DNA of 10,403 bases from Legionellaceae bacterium (GTDB taxonomy: Bacteria > Pseudomonadota > Gammaproteobacteria > Legionellales > Legionellaceae): contig JAUYSE010000036.1 of NCBI GenBank assembly GCA_030696465.1, positions 1 through 10,403 on the forward strand, written 5' to 3'. Position numbers and translations under genes: made by a program. Below are positions 1-7,338 of the stretch, piece by piece; the stretch's first letter is position 1; each line of letters opens with the position of its first letter. The notes beneath the pieces were generated by a model that made no database searches, was not told the DNA's origin, and saw only the letters and a program-made list of their open reading frames with translations.

Positions 1-202
1 ATACCTGCGACGTGTTATCGCCTGTTTTTTTTAAATCGATCACTTTTTTTGTGAAAATATCTGTGCGTGGCGTCACATGCGTTAACTTAGGGATAGCAGG
101 AAGCTTTAAGGTCGTCTCCTGCGGATCAGTGCGTCCTAAAAATTGCTTATAGACCTGCGAACAATAACGTTTTAAAAGTTCTTGTGGATCTGGTTTATAC
201 AT
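1..202 (-). CDS. Partial CDS, 5' end of an unrecognised protein
   Basis: An uninterrupted reading frame of 67 codons begins with ATG at 200-202 and runs off the left edge of the window, so its C-terminus is missing. The translation starts MYKPDPQELLKRYC and continues with a mixed hydrophilic stretch rich in Lys, Thr and Pro. It has no signal peptide or membrane segment in the part seen. A good Shine-Dalgarno GGAG lies 7 bases upstream of the ATG, which supports both the gene and this start. The gene lies on the same strand as the three large paralogs but lacks their N-terminal signature, and the region upstream does not carry their conserved promoter. It is therefore probably an unrelated gene with separate control. 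I do not recognise the family. Confidence 0.6.
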   Translation of the reverse strand, partial: MYKPDPQELLKRYCSQVYKQFLGRTDPQETTLKLPAIPKLTHVTPRTDIFTKKVIDLKKTGDNTSQV

Positions 203-253
203 GTTCGTTCTCCACTATAAAGTACCACCTACGTAGCGCTTAAAAATCCCCTA

Positions 254-341
254 CGTGCCGCGGCTTGTCCGCGGTATCCAGCTATTCAGAGACATCTGGT
301 CTTCGTATCCCTATGTCCTGCGGACAAGCCGTAGGACATAG
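254..341. repeat. Pair of inverted palindromic hairpins (REP-like)
   Basis: Two short hairpins lie close together. The first has a perfect 6-bp stem, CCGCGG/CCGCGG at 258-274, with loop CTTGT. The second spans 311-341 with a 13-bp stem (311-323 with 329-341, one G-T pair) around loop ACAAG. The 12 bases CGGCTTGTCCGC at 261-272 are the exact reverse complement of 320-331, so the two hairpins are inverted copies of one core and could also pair with each other. The pattern is typical of small repetitive extragenic palindromes. It lies between the 3' end of the 822-residue gene and the partial gene at the left edge, where it could stabilise or end transcripts. Confidence 0.7.
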
Positions 342-378
342 GCTTCTGGCTGTCAAAAAAAACTTAAGGCTCCTTAGC

Positions 379-395
379 CTAAATCCCGGGAAGAC
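379..395 (+). repeat. CCCGGG-core repeat, copy 1
   Basis: The 17-base motif CTAAATCCCGGGAAGAC recurs with one or two base differences at 3435-3451 on the plus strand and 7157-7173 on the minus strand. Here it is followed by a second CCCGGAATGACG segment near 415-428, giving a degenerate inverted look. It appears to be an end piece of a dispersed intergenic repeat rather than a regulatory site, because it is not at a fixed distance from any gene. Confidence 0.55.
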
Positions 396-506
396 AGTTG
401 TGGGGGTTACTAAGCCCGGAATGACGTCGTAGTGGACTTTCCTTAGCGCTCTTCTCTCGACCATCGGTCATTGCATCAACTTTGTTTGCCATCCCACTAC
501 CCTCCC

Positions 507-524
507 AAGACGATTTTTCGTCTT
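507..524. terminator. Possible weak terminator hairpin
   Basis: AAGACGA at 507-513 pairs with TCGTCTT at 518-524 around a 4-base loop. On the minus strand it lies about 65 bases past the stop of the 822-residue gene but is not followed by a T tract. On the plus strand the stem is followed by only a short TT. It is therefore at best a weak terminator for the upstream gene. A perfect 12-bp palindrome, CGTATATATACG, at 542-553 lies nearer the stop and could also contribute. Confidence 0.3.
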
Positions 525-589
525 TTGTGATTTGTAGGCCACGTATATATACGCCTCACTAACTAACCTCAAGCCTAATTTTTCTTACT

Positions 590-3058
590 TTATATTGAAT
601 GACTTCCACCGCCAGATTGCGGAGCAACAACTTTTTCCTCCGCTTTCTGCTTATCTCTATGCTCCTGTATCTTATTTCTATATTTATTGGTGACATCCTC
701 TAATGGCTTCAGCACCATTGTTTCACTATGCGAAGATGTAAATACATCATTCAACCATTTACGAAACTTAGTCCAACTCGAATGCTCTGTATGGTCTTGC
801 CGACGTAATACCATTTTTTTATCTGCGGTTGCAATAACATCTTGCGCCTTAGTTAAAATTGCTATTTTGTCTGGAAGCATCTTCTTCTCAGAACCACTCA
901 CAATCTTTAAAAGTTCTTTCACTACCCGATATTTTGCAAGAGGTGTAGAGTTTTCACTGGATTGACACCTCTCGGACAATGTAGTATCCCTCTTATCTAA
1001 TCGCGCTTGGTATTGAAGTAACTTAATTTGAATGGTCAAAAGATCTTTCGTTAAAAATTTATTTTGGATGTCCTCTTTCTTGCTAAATCTATCCATAAAA
1101 CCTATAGAGCGCTTAACCTCCTGTAATTGACCCTTTAGTCCTAAAATACGAGACTCTATGGACTCCTGAATTTGCTCTTCTTCTTGGTCTATCGTAAATT
1201 TTTCACTGTTATCTTGGGACTTATCCCTTACTTGCTGATTTATAGGCAATTTCTCTTTTAACATGAATAATGCCGACATTCTATCCAAATGCCCACCATC
1301 ATGCTCAGCTATTAAGGAGTCTAGCTCGGCAGGACGATCAAGCTTTGGAGGTCCATTCAAACTCTTCTTCGCGTTAGCAATCGCACTAGTCACCGCTGTA
1401 TCTTTTTCCTGTGCGCTCGCTATATTTTCTGCGGTAGGGAACTTCAATGCCTTTTGATACGCAAGAACCTCTTCTTGCTTTACGGCAACCGCAAAATTAA
1501 AGGCATCTTCATAAGACGCTTTAGCCTTCTCATACCGTGCCTCTGGTGTAAAGCTCTGCAGTTCCGCTATTTTCTCCGGATAAGATGTAAGTATTTCATC
1601 TCTCCAGGCTACGGTTGCTATACCCTCGCCTTGAAGCCCTGTAGTCGCCCCAAATGCCTGTTGTGCCGCACCTATCGCGGCGGCTAACATCTTTTTCGCT
1701 AAACCTATATCGTCTGGAGTATACGTTTGTTTGGCTTTTATATGTGCCTGCGCGGCGCGATCTATTGCGTTATCGGCATCTGATTTTAATTTTTGGGCGT
1801 TCGCTACACGAGGATCAACAGGAGCTGGTGGGGAGGCTGCGCTATGAACTTCTGGAGGTTCAACTTGTACTGTCGCTTTGTTTAAAGGCACATCCGCTAA
1901 ATCAAACGCCTCATCAAACGCCTCATCAGTCTGTACTAACTCGACCTTATCAGAAAATTTCACATTTTTTTTCTCAGGCACTGCGCTTTTGGGCAGAACC
2001 TGATTTTGAGGCGAGGTTAACGCAATCAACATGTTATTGAGGGACTCCATTGATTTCGCTGCTACAGCTGCCCATGTTTTAAATTCTGAAGGCTGTGCCT
2101 CTCCTTTTTTGACATATAGTTTTAACCTGCTATTATTGTCCAATACCTCCCTAACATCCTCTAAAGCTTTTTGTAATTGAGATTCAACACTCGTTATATC
2201 CCCCGTAGGTGACTTTTTATATTGTTGATATGCAAGTGTTGCTTCACGTACAGTCTTTTCTGCATCTTCTTTTGTCAACAATTTTTTTCGTACCGGCGGA
2301 ACCACTTTCTGTCTCTCTTGTGCAGCGGCAGTCTGTACCTCTTGCACGCTTGTAGATTTAATTTTTTCGATATTCTTATCTAATAAGTTAACTTGAGTGT
2401 TTCTCCAATCTAATGGTGCAATGTTTTCTGATGATATGCGTTCACCTGCATCACCTGCTTTAAAAACCGCTGCCGTTGCTTGATGCAAAAGCCTTTTCGC
2501 ATCGTTTAGCTTTAATAATGTTGGGGATTGTATAGCAAGATTGTACGCCTGTATGGCTGTCTCTATTGAGGCATCTGCTTTTCCCCTTGCGTCGGTTGCT
2601 TGCTGTCTACGATCTGCCAGATCTTTTTCTCTTGCTGCCTGAATCTCTTCAGCTGAGCGCTTTGGGGCGGGAGAAGGAGAAATTGGCGGAGGCGCTTCTT
2701 GTTGTTGAGGCGGGGGACTCACTTTTTCTTGAGGAGCAACGCGTCTAACTTTCTTTCTTCTCTGTTCTGTCTGTATAACTGGTTCTTTATTCCCAAATAT
2801 GACTTCGCTTATCTTTTTAATAATTTCCAAAGCCGCCTTGGCTTGAGCTTGTATGCTTATTTGTTTTTTTAGTACCTTTAAGCGACGCTCCAACTCGTTC
2901 TTAGCTTGTTCCGTCATCGGCCGGTTAAACTGACGCGCATAGTCCTCTGGAGGTTGAGCACTACTGCTCATACTTCTATTCTGGACATAGACATCGAAAG
3001 ATCGCCATAGGTCCTCTAATGCTTTATATTCTTCAGAGCCTCTTTCTGGTGCCGGCAT
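590..3058 (-). CDS. 822-residue helical-repeat protein, paralog 1
   Basis: I do not recognise this as a named family. No signal peptide or membrane helix is visible, so it should be soluble, either cytoplasmic or secreted by a non-Sec route. Residues 13-78 form an N-terminal cap (LEDLWRSFD, then YARQFNRPMTE and a KNELERRLKVL helix) shared with both neighbours. A basic cluster RRKKVRR lies at 100-106 and a Pro/Gln-rich linker at 109-134. Alanine-rich helical modules follow at about 162-235, 262-345, 426-500 and 505-566; the first and third carry the WRN (W218) and WRD (W485) mark. The acidic DEAFDEAFD duplication is near 378-386. The C-terminal domain (about 678-800) has AKYRVV, FRKWLND and MVLKPLEDVTNKYR but has diverged at the DHKGF position (DHTEH). 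The ATG at 3056-3058 has a GGGA ribosome site 8 bases upstream. Of the three paralogs it is the most diverged C-terminally. A secreted effector is a hypothesis only. Confidence 0.9.
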   Translation of the reverse strand: MPAPERGSEEYKALEDLWRSFDVYVQNRSMSSSAQPPEDYARQFNRPMTEQAKNELERRLKVLKKQISIQAQAKAALEIIKKISEVIFGNKEPVIQTEQRRKKVRRVAPQEKVSPPPQQQEAPPPISPSPAPKRSAEEIQAAREKDLADRRQQATDARGKADASIETAIQAYNLAIQSPTLLKLNDAKRLLHQATAAVFKAGDAGERISSENIAPLDWRNTQVNLLDKNIEKIKSTSVQEVQTAAAQERQKVVPPVRKKLLTKEDAEKTVREATLAYQQYKKSPTGDITSVESQLQKALEDVREVLDNNSRLKLYVKKGEAQPSEFKTWAAVAAKSMESLNNMLIALTSPQNQVLPKSAVPEKKNVKFSDKVELVQTDEAFDEAFDLADVPLNKATVQVEPPEVHSAASPPAPVDPRVANAQKLKSDADNAIDRAAQAHIKAKQTYTPDDIGLAKKMLAAAIGAAQQAFGATTGLQGEGIATVAWRDEILTSYPEKIAELQSFTPEARYEKAKASYEDAFNFAVAVKQEEVLAYQKALKFPTAENIASAQEKDTAVTSAIANAKKSLNGPPKLDRPAELDSLIAEHDGGHLDRMSALFMLKEKLPINQQVRDKSQDNSEKFTIDQEEEQIQESIESRILGLKGQLQEVKRSIGFMDRFSKKEDIQNKFLTKDLLTIQIKLLQYQARLDKRDTTLSERCQSSENSTPLAKYRVVKELLKIVSGSEKKMLPDKIAILTKAQDVIATADKKMVLRRQDHTEHSSWTKFRKWLNDVFTSSHSETMVLKPLEDVTNKYRNKIQEHRDKQKAEEKVVAPQSGGGSHSI
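1901..1928. repeat. 12-bp in-frame tandem duplication in paralog 1
   Basis: The unit ATCAAACGCCTC occurs at 1901-1912 and 1913-1924, and the first four bases repeat again. On the coding strand it gives the tandem DEAFDEAFD. The length is a multiple of three, so gain or loss of a unit keeps the frame. Confidence 0.8.
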
Positions 3059-3090
3059 AACTATTATCCCTTAATATATCAGATACATTA

Positions 3091-3118
3091 ATTATGGATC
3101 ATAAAGGGATATATTCAA
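3091..3118 (-). promoter_or_regulatory. Conserved sigma70-type promoter of paralog 1
   Basis: On the minus strand, TTGAAT (3113-3118) and CATAAT (3091-3096) are separated by 16 bp. The same arrangement, with similar spacer bases (the TTATGATC stretch), occurs before the other two paralogs. The -10 box begins 33 bases from the ATG, which leaves a 5' leader of roughly 25 bases holding the ribosome site. A conserved GC precedes the -35 box. Confidence 0.75.
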
Positions 3119-3176
3119 GCTAATAGGTAATAATTATCTCAGTAAGTGATCTTTTTACATGGTACTCTGATAAAAA

Positions 3177-3331
3177 AGCACGTCATCCCTAGCCAGTTTG
3201 AATTAAGTTAAATCCTCTGAAAATTACGCGAGAGATCCCCTTGCCGCTGGGATCGATCTGTCTGCAGGAGATTTCTCGCAGAATTCCTGGTGGCTCGTTT
3301 ATAACCTCAAACTGGCTCGAAATGACGTGCT
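3177..3331. mobile_element. MITE-like 155-bp palindromic element
   Basis: The element has 25-bp terminal inverted repeats at 3177-3201 and 3307-3331 that match at 22 of 25 positions. An inner inverted pair, GCGAGAGATC (3228-3237) with GATTTCTCGC (3270-3279), matches at 9 of 10. The whole element can therefore fold as one long imperfect hairpin. It contains no reading frame for a transposase, which fits a non-autonomous miniature element or large REP-type repeat. I see no clear target-site duplication at its borders. Its left half is the R1 repeat also found at 7193-7277. Confidence 0.65.
3181..3265 (+). repeat. R1 repeat, copy A
   Basis: This 85-bp segment aligns without gaps to the reverse complement of 7193-7277, with 78 of 85 identical by my count. 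It begins CGTCATCC and ends with GATCGATCTGTCTGC. It forms the left half of the 155-bp palindromic element, downstream of the 1193-residue gene. Confidence 0.8.
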
Positions 3332-3376
3332 ATTCTGATTGATAAAGACTTGTCATCAACCATTTAATCAGGATCC

Positions 3377-3425
3377 AACTGCTCAACTTCCTCACGGTCG
3401 CGGCTCGGATCAACCTGCCGCTGAT
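3377..3425 (+). repeat. R2 repeat, copy A
   Basis: This 49-bp segment matches the reverse complement of 7290-7338 at 43 of 49 positions without gaps. Its core CTTCCTCACGGTCGCGGCTC is also the arm of the large hairpin at 7307-7385. If translated it would give LPHGRGSD. It is a GC-rich island in AT-rich DNA and looks like a dispersed palindromic repeat rather than coding sequence. Confidence 0.75.
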
Positions 3426-3434
3426 AAGAGACAG

Positions 3435-3451
3435 CTAAATCCCGGGATGAC
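3435..3451 (+). repeat. CCCGGG-core repeat, copy 2
   Basis: CTAAATCCCGGGATGAC is a second copy of the motif at 379-395. It lies about 28 bp beyond the stop of the 1193-residue gene, so it would be transcribed in that gene's 3' region. A small CACC-ACA-GGTG stem-loop adjoins it, but without a T tract, so I do not call a terminator. Confidence 0.6.
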
Positions 3452-3478
3452 ACCTGTGGTGCGCGCAAATTTAAATCT

Positions 3479-6400
3479 TTACGTCCCAGAAACAGGCCGC
3501 CCCTTATTATTCAATGACGTATCCGACGCCTTTTGCCTATGCGCATCAATAATGTTTCTATATTTATTGGTCACTTCCTGCAAGGGTTTTAAAACCTTTT
3601 TTGCACTCTGAGACTTACAACACAAGCTCTTCAACCATTTAAAAAAGCCGATAAAACCTTTATGATCATCCGGATCTTGCGCGCATAACGTTATTGCTGA
3701 TTCTGAAACAATCTTATCTATCTGCACTAATTTTGTTTTCAATGTGGAGATAACTGAACTAACCGAAGTATCTAATGGCAAAGGGGTCATCATAACCGCC
3801 AAAAGCGACTGAATCACTCGATATTTTTCAACTCGTGCAGACGTATTTTCAGGATCTTCACTTTTCTTAACCAACTCTGAATCTTTACCTGCTAATCGCG
3901 CAGCATAATGCTCTAACTTCTGTTGAATATAATTTGTTTCTGCTTCTAGTTGCGCTTTAATATCTCTTTCTAAAATTTGTGCATCCCCGTACTTCTCAAA
4001 TAAGGATATAAATTTTTCTTCCCGCCATGCTTTTATCGATCGTTGCCACTCTTGAAAATTCTTATCTTCTACTTGAACATTGACACGATCAAGTGCAGGT
4101 ATAACCCTTTCTACTGGCGCTAACGCCCTCTTTAATTTTTCTTGAACCTCATGTATTTCATCGTCCGTTGAATAAACACTTATTTTTTTATACGCGTCTT
4201 CGGCTTCACGGATTAAAGGAGCCGCTTCTACCTGTAATGTACTGACAAGGCTTTTGGCCTGTAATTTAGAAAACTCATATTGCTTAGAAACTAAACTTTC
4301 GTATGCTTCTCTGTATTTTTTGATGCTGGTACTATCTTCTGTCAATATTGCATTATCCCCTGTTACAAAGCGCATCCCTACATTGTAAGCACTCAACGCC
4401 GCTTCTATTGCCGCCTTTAAGGCTTGTCCCGTTTCTTCAGGATAGGATGTATCAGCTAATGCCTGTGCATATTGCGTCTCTGCTTTCTTTATTAAAACAT
4501 CCGTATTTTTTTGTGCCTCTAATCCTTGAGAAACCGCTTGTTGTAGCCCCGTCAATTTCGCTAATTGGGCATCTCTCCAAGATTGAGAAACCGCACGTTT
4601 ATCGTTATCTTGGCTTTCCGTACTTATCCTCATCGTATAGGTATCTTGCACCGTAAGCACCGCTGTGCTTAAGAGCGCATTCACTGCGGTAATATTTTTT
4701 ATGCTTGGGTGTTTTTCTGCTATCTGATAAAGCGATATTGCATTTTTTATAAGATCTTCTACCTCTTTTTCAGCCTGCTTAAGCACAGATGCCTCTATTG
4801 TTTTCCCTGCTCCTATTTGATTTAGAATGCTGAGACGAGCCGCCATTATCGCTCTCCATTCAGCGCTCACTAAGGTTCCTGGCTGAGCGTCCACAAGCGT
4901 CCATTCTTTATCCAGTAAATCACTAAAAGCGTGTCTCGCACTCTCTAAATTATCACCATGCTCTAAAGCCTTATTGAACAAAATTTGTACTTCAATAAAC
5001 TTTTCTTCTACCTTACTCATCCGTTCAGTAGCTTCTGTTTTTAATGCTTGTAAACCTTGTATTCTTTTTTCAGATAAATGCCCATACCGCATCAAGTGTA
5101 TATGTGATTTTGTCTGACGATGAGGAATATCCCGGGCACTTTGTATGGCCGAAGCTAGCGCACTCTCTTTTGCTGCAGCATTCGCTATATTTACGTCGGT
5201 GGGCATTTTTATGGCTTGCTCATGCGCTGTCTTTGCGCTTTGAGAAAGATTAACCACTAACGCACAAGCCGCTTTATACTGTGCATACACTTCTTTTTTA
5301 AACTCGCTTAAACGCTCTGACGTTCCTTTTAACCACTCAGGCGCATGTCCTTCATACCGCAGCTCAAATTCTTTCACCTTCAGATCGAGCTGTTTAAAAG
5401 CGTCGATAAACGCTGATTTATTTTCAGCGGACAACGCTCCTCGAAACTCCATTAATTTTTTCTGTGTAGAAAGAAGAGCACTGTCTATATATCGCATTTC
5501 AAACACTGCATTATTTTTCAAGCGGGATAATGCCTGTTTTTTTTCGTCTATAAAGTCTCTTAAACGCGCTCTGAATGCAGAATGCTCCGTATTTAATATA
5601 CTCCAAGTGATTTTATCCTTGGCGCTCTCTAACACCTTCAATTGACGTTCTGCCTGCTGTATGTTGCTGAGGCTAGGTTTGTCTATAGCTAACTCACAGG
5701 CAAGCCTAGCGGTTTGCTCTGCGTCTAGTGTTGATGCTTTCGCTGTTTCATACGTGGTTTTAGCAAGTTCTTTCTTCTGTTGTTCTTTTAGTTCGCTTAG
5801 TTCTTTTTGTTTTGCGGATATCCACTGAAGTGTCTTGTCTTTCCAAGTTAATACGGCTTTACTCCACAAGACAGTTTCTTCTACTATTGCTTTGGTATCA
5901 AATAGCACTTCAACGGCATGCACCACTTCTGTTAATTTTTTTTGTGCCAACGCTATATTCTCTATACTAGGTTCTTGCGTAGCTAATTGGCAGAGGTTCA
6001 TCGCCTCTTTCTGTACTTGCGTCACCACAGCGGAGTTTTCTTGATACCTTGCTTTAAACGCAAGTGTTTCCAGTTCTTTTTGTTTTGCTTCTAGTAACGT
6101 GATTTCATCAGCATCCTTAGCGCCGGCAACCTCTGTTCTGGTTAAACCGGAGTTTTCCTTGGCAACTTGCTGCCTTTCTCTTGCTAATTCTTCTTGCGCG
6201 GCCTTTATATTATCCATAGTCGGAGACTGTTTCGCCGCTATGTATGCGTGAGCGGCCGCGTTTATCGCCATCAATGCATTTTTTTTAAGATCTAACGCCT
6301 TCCATTGCTCATTTCTCCAAGGCGGTGTAGCAACATCATCAATCTCTGTTTCTAATACTAATCCTTGCCTAACCTCAAATGCCTCTCTAATTTTTATTAT

Positions 6401-7060
6401 TGCAGAATCTAGTGTTTGCTGTGCTATCTGTATATCAGGATCCATTTTAGTTTGCATCGCGTGCTCATAGGCTTTCTCGGCAGAAGATATCAACTGCACG
6501 GCAGCTTGTTTTACATTGATCGCCTTTGCTAAAAGCGCTTCTTGAAATTTCTGGCGCTCTGCGGACGCTCTCTCTTTGCGAACTGTTTCAAATATTTCAC
6601 GACGCTCCGCTTCAAGCGCTTCCTTCCGAGCCGCTTCCTGTGCGTGTTGCCTTTCACGTTCAATGTCTTCTTTTGAGGGGGGGGCTTTAACTACTATCTT
6701 TATAAGGGGGCTTTTCTCTATTGCTTGTCGAACACTATTGAGCTGTTGTTTTAATGCTCTGACGGAGGCTACAAGCTCACGAATTGACTGATTAAGATCC
6801 CTAACAGAAGAACCCTTTGATGACGTTTCAAAAGAAGCGATAAGAGCTTCTCTGCGATCTTTTTGAAATTGTATTAAAGAATGCTCTAAGCCCTCTAAGC
6901 GAGTTGATAATTCCTGCTTATCTTCACGTGTTAATTTTTGCTTTTTAAACTGCAACACATACTCCACTTCGCCAGAAAGCAAACTCCCGCTGAATAAAGC
7001 GCTCTCAAAAGACGCCCACAGCGCCTCTGCTCCTTTCGCGCGTAGATTTTCTTTCGGCAT
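3479..7060 (-). CDS. 1193-residue helical-repeat protein, paralog 2
   Basis: This is the longest of the three paralogs; no named family is recognised. The N-terminal cap at about 11-62 reads AEALWASFE, YVLQF and DKQELSTRLEGL. A charged Arg/Glu-rich helix follows at about 130-175, likely a coiled coil. Some nine helical modules of 70-90 residues then run to about 1020. W-R/K motifs stand at W248, W406, W735, W828 and W1012, and the mark P-[ST]--NI--A recurs (for example PTMDNI, PSIENI, PSLSNI, PSIKNI). The C-terminal domain at about 1046-1175 holds NTSARVEKYRVI, DHKGFIGFFKWLKS and VLKPLQEVTNKYR, and is closer to paralog 3 than to paralog 1. There is no signal peptide or membrane span. The ATG at 7058-7060 has GGAG 7 bases upstream. 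An 8-base C tract in codons 126-128 could be a slippage site. The gene is bracketed by inverted R1 and R2 repeats. A scaffold or secreted effector role is conjecture. Confidence 0.9.
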   Translation of the reverse strand: MPKENLRAKGAEALWASFESALFSGSLLSGEVEYVLQFKKQKLTREDKQELSTRLEGLEHSLIQFQKDRREALIASFETSSKGSSVRDLNQSIRELVASVRALKQQLNSVRQAIEKSPLIKIVVKAPPSKEDIERERQHAQEAARKEALEAERREIFETVRKERASAERQKFQEALLAKAINVKQAAVQLISSAEKAYEHAMQTKMDPDIQIAQQTLDSAIIKIREAFEVRQGLVLETEIDDVATPPWRNEQWKALDLKKNALMAINAAAHAYIAAKQSPTMDNIKAAQEELARERQQVAKENSGLTRTEVAGAKDADEITLLEAKQKELETLAFKARYQENSAVVTQVQKEAMNLCQLATQEPSIENIALAQKKLTEVVHAVEVLFDTKAIVEETVLWSKAVLTWKDKTLQWISAKQKELSELKEQQKKELAKTTYETAKASTLDAEQTARLACELAIDKPSLSNIQQAERQLKVLESAKDKITWSILNTEHSAFRARLRDFIDEKKQALSRLKNNAVFEMRYIDSALLSTQKKLMEFRGALSAENKSAFIDAFKQLDLKVKEFELRYEGHAPEWLKGTSERLSEFKKEVYAQYKAACALVVNLSQSAKTAHEQAIKMPTDVNIANAAAKESALASAIQSARDIPHRQTKSHIHLMRYGHLSEKRIQGLQALKTEATERMSKVEEKFIEVQILFNKALEHGDNLESARHAFSDLLDKEWTLVDAQPGTLVSAEWRAIMAARLSILNQIGAGKTIEASVLKQAEKEVEDLIKNAISLYQIAEKHPSIKNITAVNALLSTAVLTVQDTYTMRISTESQDNDKRAVSQSWRDAQLAKLTGLQQAVSQGLEAQKNTDVLIKKAETQYAQALADTSYPEETGQALKAAIEAALSAYNVGMRFVTGDNAILTEDSTSIKKYREAYESLVSKQYEFSKLQAKSLVSTLQVEAAPLIREAEDAYKKISVYSTDDEIHEVQEKLKRALAPVERVIPALDRVNVQVEDKNFQEWQRSIKAWREEKFISLFEKYGDAQILERDIKAQLEAETNYIQQKLEHYAARLAGKDSELVKKSEDPENTSARVEKYRVIQSLLAVMMTPLPLDTSVSSVISTLKTKLVQIDKIVSESAITLCAQDPDDHKGFIGFFKWLKSLCCKSQSAKKVLKPLQEVTNKYRNIIDAHRQKASDTSLNNKGRPVSGT
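6677..6684 (-). repeat. C8 homopolymer inside paralog 2
   Basis: The coding strand has eight consecutive C bases (codons GCC CCC CCC, residues Ala126-Pro127-Pro128). Such tracts are unusual in AT-rich coding DNA and are known sites of slipped-strand mutation. Adding one base gives a stop within about ten codons, and removing one gives a stop about fifty codons on. Either change would remove nearly all the modules and the C-terminal domain. Confidence 0.7.
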
Positions 7061-7091
7061 AACTCTTCTCCATCGATGCTCAGTTATATTA

Positions 7092-7119
7092 AGTATGGAT
7101 CATAATGAGCCACATTCAA
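7092..7119 (-). promoter_or_regulatory. Conserved sigma70-type promoter of paralog 2
   Basis: TTGAAT (7114-7119) and CATACT (7092-7097) on the minus strand are separated by 16 bp, as before the other paralogs. The spacer shares CATTATGATC with them. The -10 box lies 32 bases from the ATG. It sits to the left of, and separate from, the repeat cluster at 7157-7385. Confidence 0.75.
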
Positions 7120-7156
7120 GCATATTGAGTTTGTTTTTTATTAAAATACACAAAGT

Positions 7157-7173
7157 GTCGTCCCGGGATTTAG
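7157..7173 (-). repeat. CCCGGG-core repeat, copy 3
   Basis: On the minus strand this reads CTAAATCCCGGGACGAC, matching the motif at 379-395 and 3435-3451. Together with R1 copy B it bounds a unit (7157-7277) whose ends, GTCGTCC and GGATGAC, are near inverted repeats. This suggests one complete small repetitive element. Confidence 0.6.
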
Positions 7174-7192
7174 ATCATTTGCTTGGCGAGCG

Positions 7193-7277
7193 GCAGACAG
7201 ATCGATCCCAGCGGCAAGGAGATCCATCGCGGAATTTTCAGAGAATTTAACTTAATTCAAACTGGCTCTGGATGACG
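7193..7277 (-). repeat. R1 repeat, copy B (inverted relative to copy A)
   Basis: This is the reverse complement of the R1 copy at 3181-3265, with 78 of 85 matching and no gaps. Unlike copy A it is not followed by the second palindrome half; it continues instead into unrelated sequence and the CCCGGG core. The two copies lie on either side of the 1193-residue gene. Confidence 0.8.
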
Positions 7278-7289
7278 AGCCAAACTAAC

Positions 7290-7338
7290 ATCAGCGGCAG
7301 CTTAATCCGAGCCGCGACCGTGAGGAAGCGGAATAGTT
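7290..7338 (-). repeat. R2 repeat, copy B
   Basis: This is the reverse complement of 3377-3425 with 43 of 49 positions identical. It forms the left arm of the large hairpin at 7307-7385. R2 precedes R1 when read on the minus strand here, whereas R1 precedes R2 on the plus strand at 3181-3425. The two clusters are therefore not simple inverted copies of one block. Confidence 0.75.

Noticed and set aside
282..464. A 60-codon minus-strand open frame
   Set aside because: It lies across the palindromic hairpins and the CCCGGG repeat, has no convincing ribosome site, and its residues simply translate the repeat.
1654..2040. A 128-codon plus-strand frame opposite paralog 1
   Set aside because: It is antisense to a well-supported gene and its QTPHQTPHQ comes from the 12-bp tandem repeat; no ribosome site or family likeness is seen.
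3339..3611. A 90-codon plus-strand frame containing LPHGRGSD
   Set aside because: The peptide is the translation of the R2 repeat and the frame runs into the 3' end of the real 1193-residue gene on the other strand.
7081..7100. Possible PmrA-type box (CTTAATAT) near the paralog 2 promoter
   Set aside because: Only one half-site is visible, it lies downstream of the -10 box, and it is not kept before the other two paralogs.
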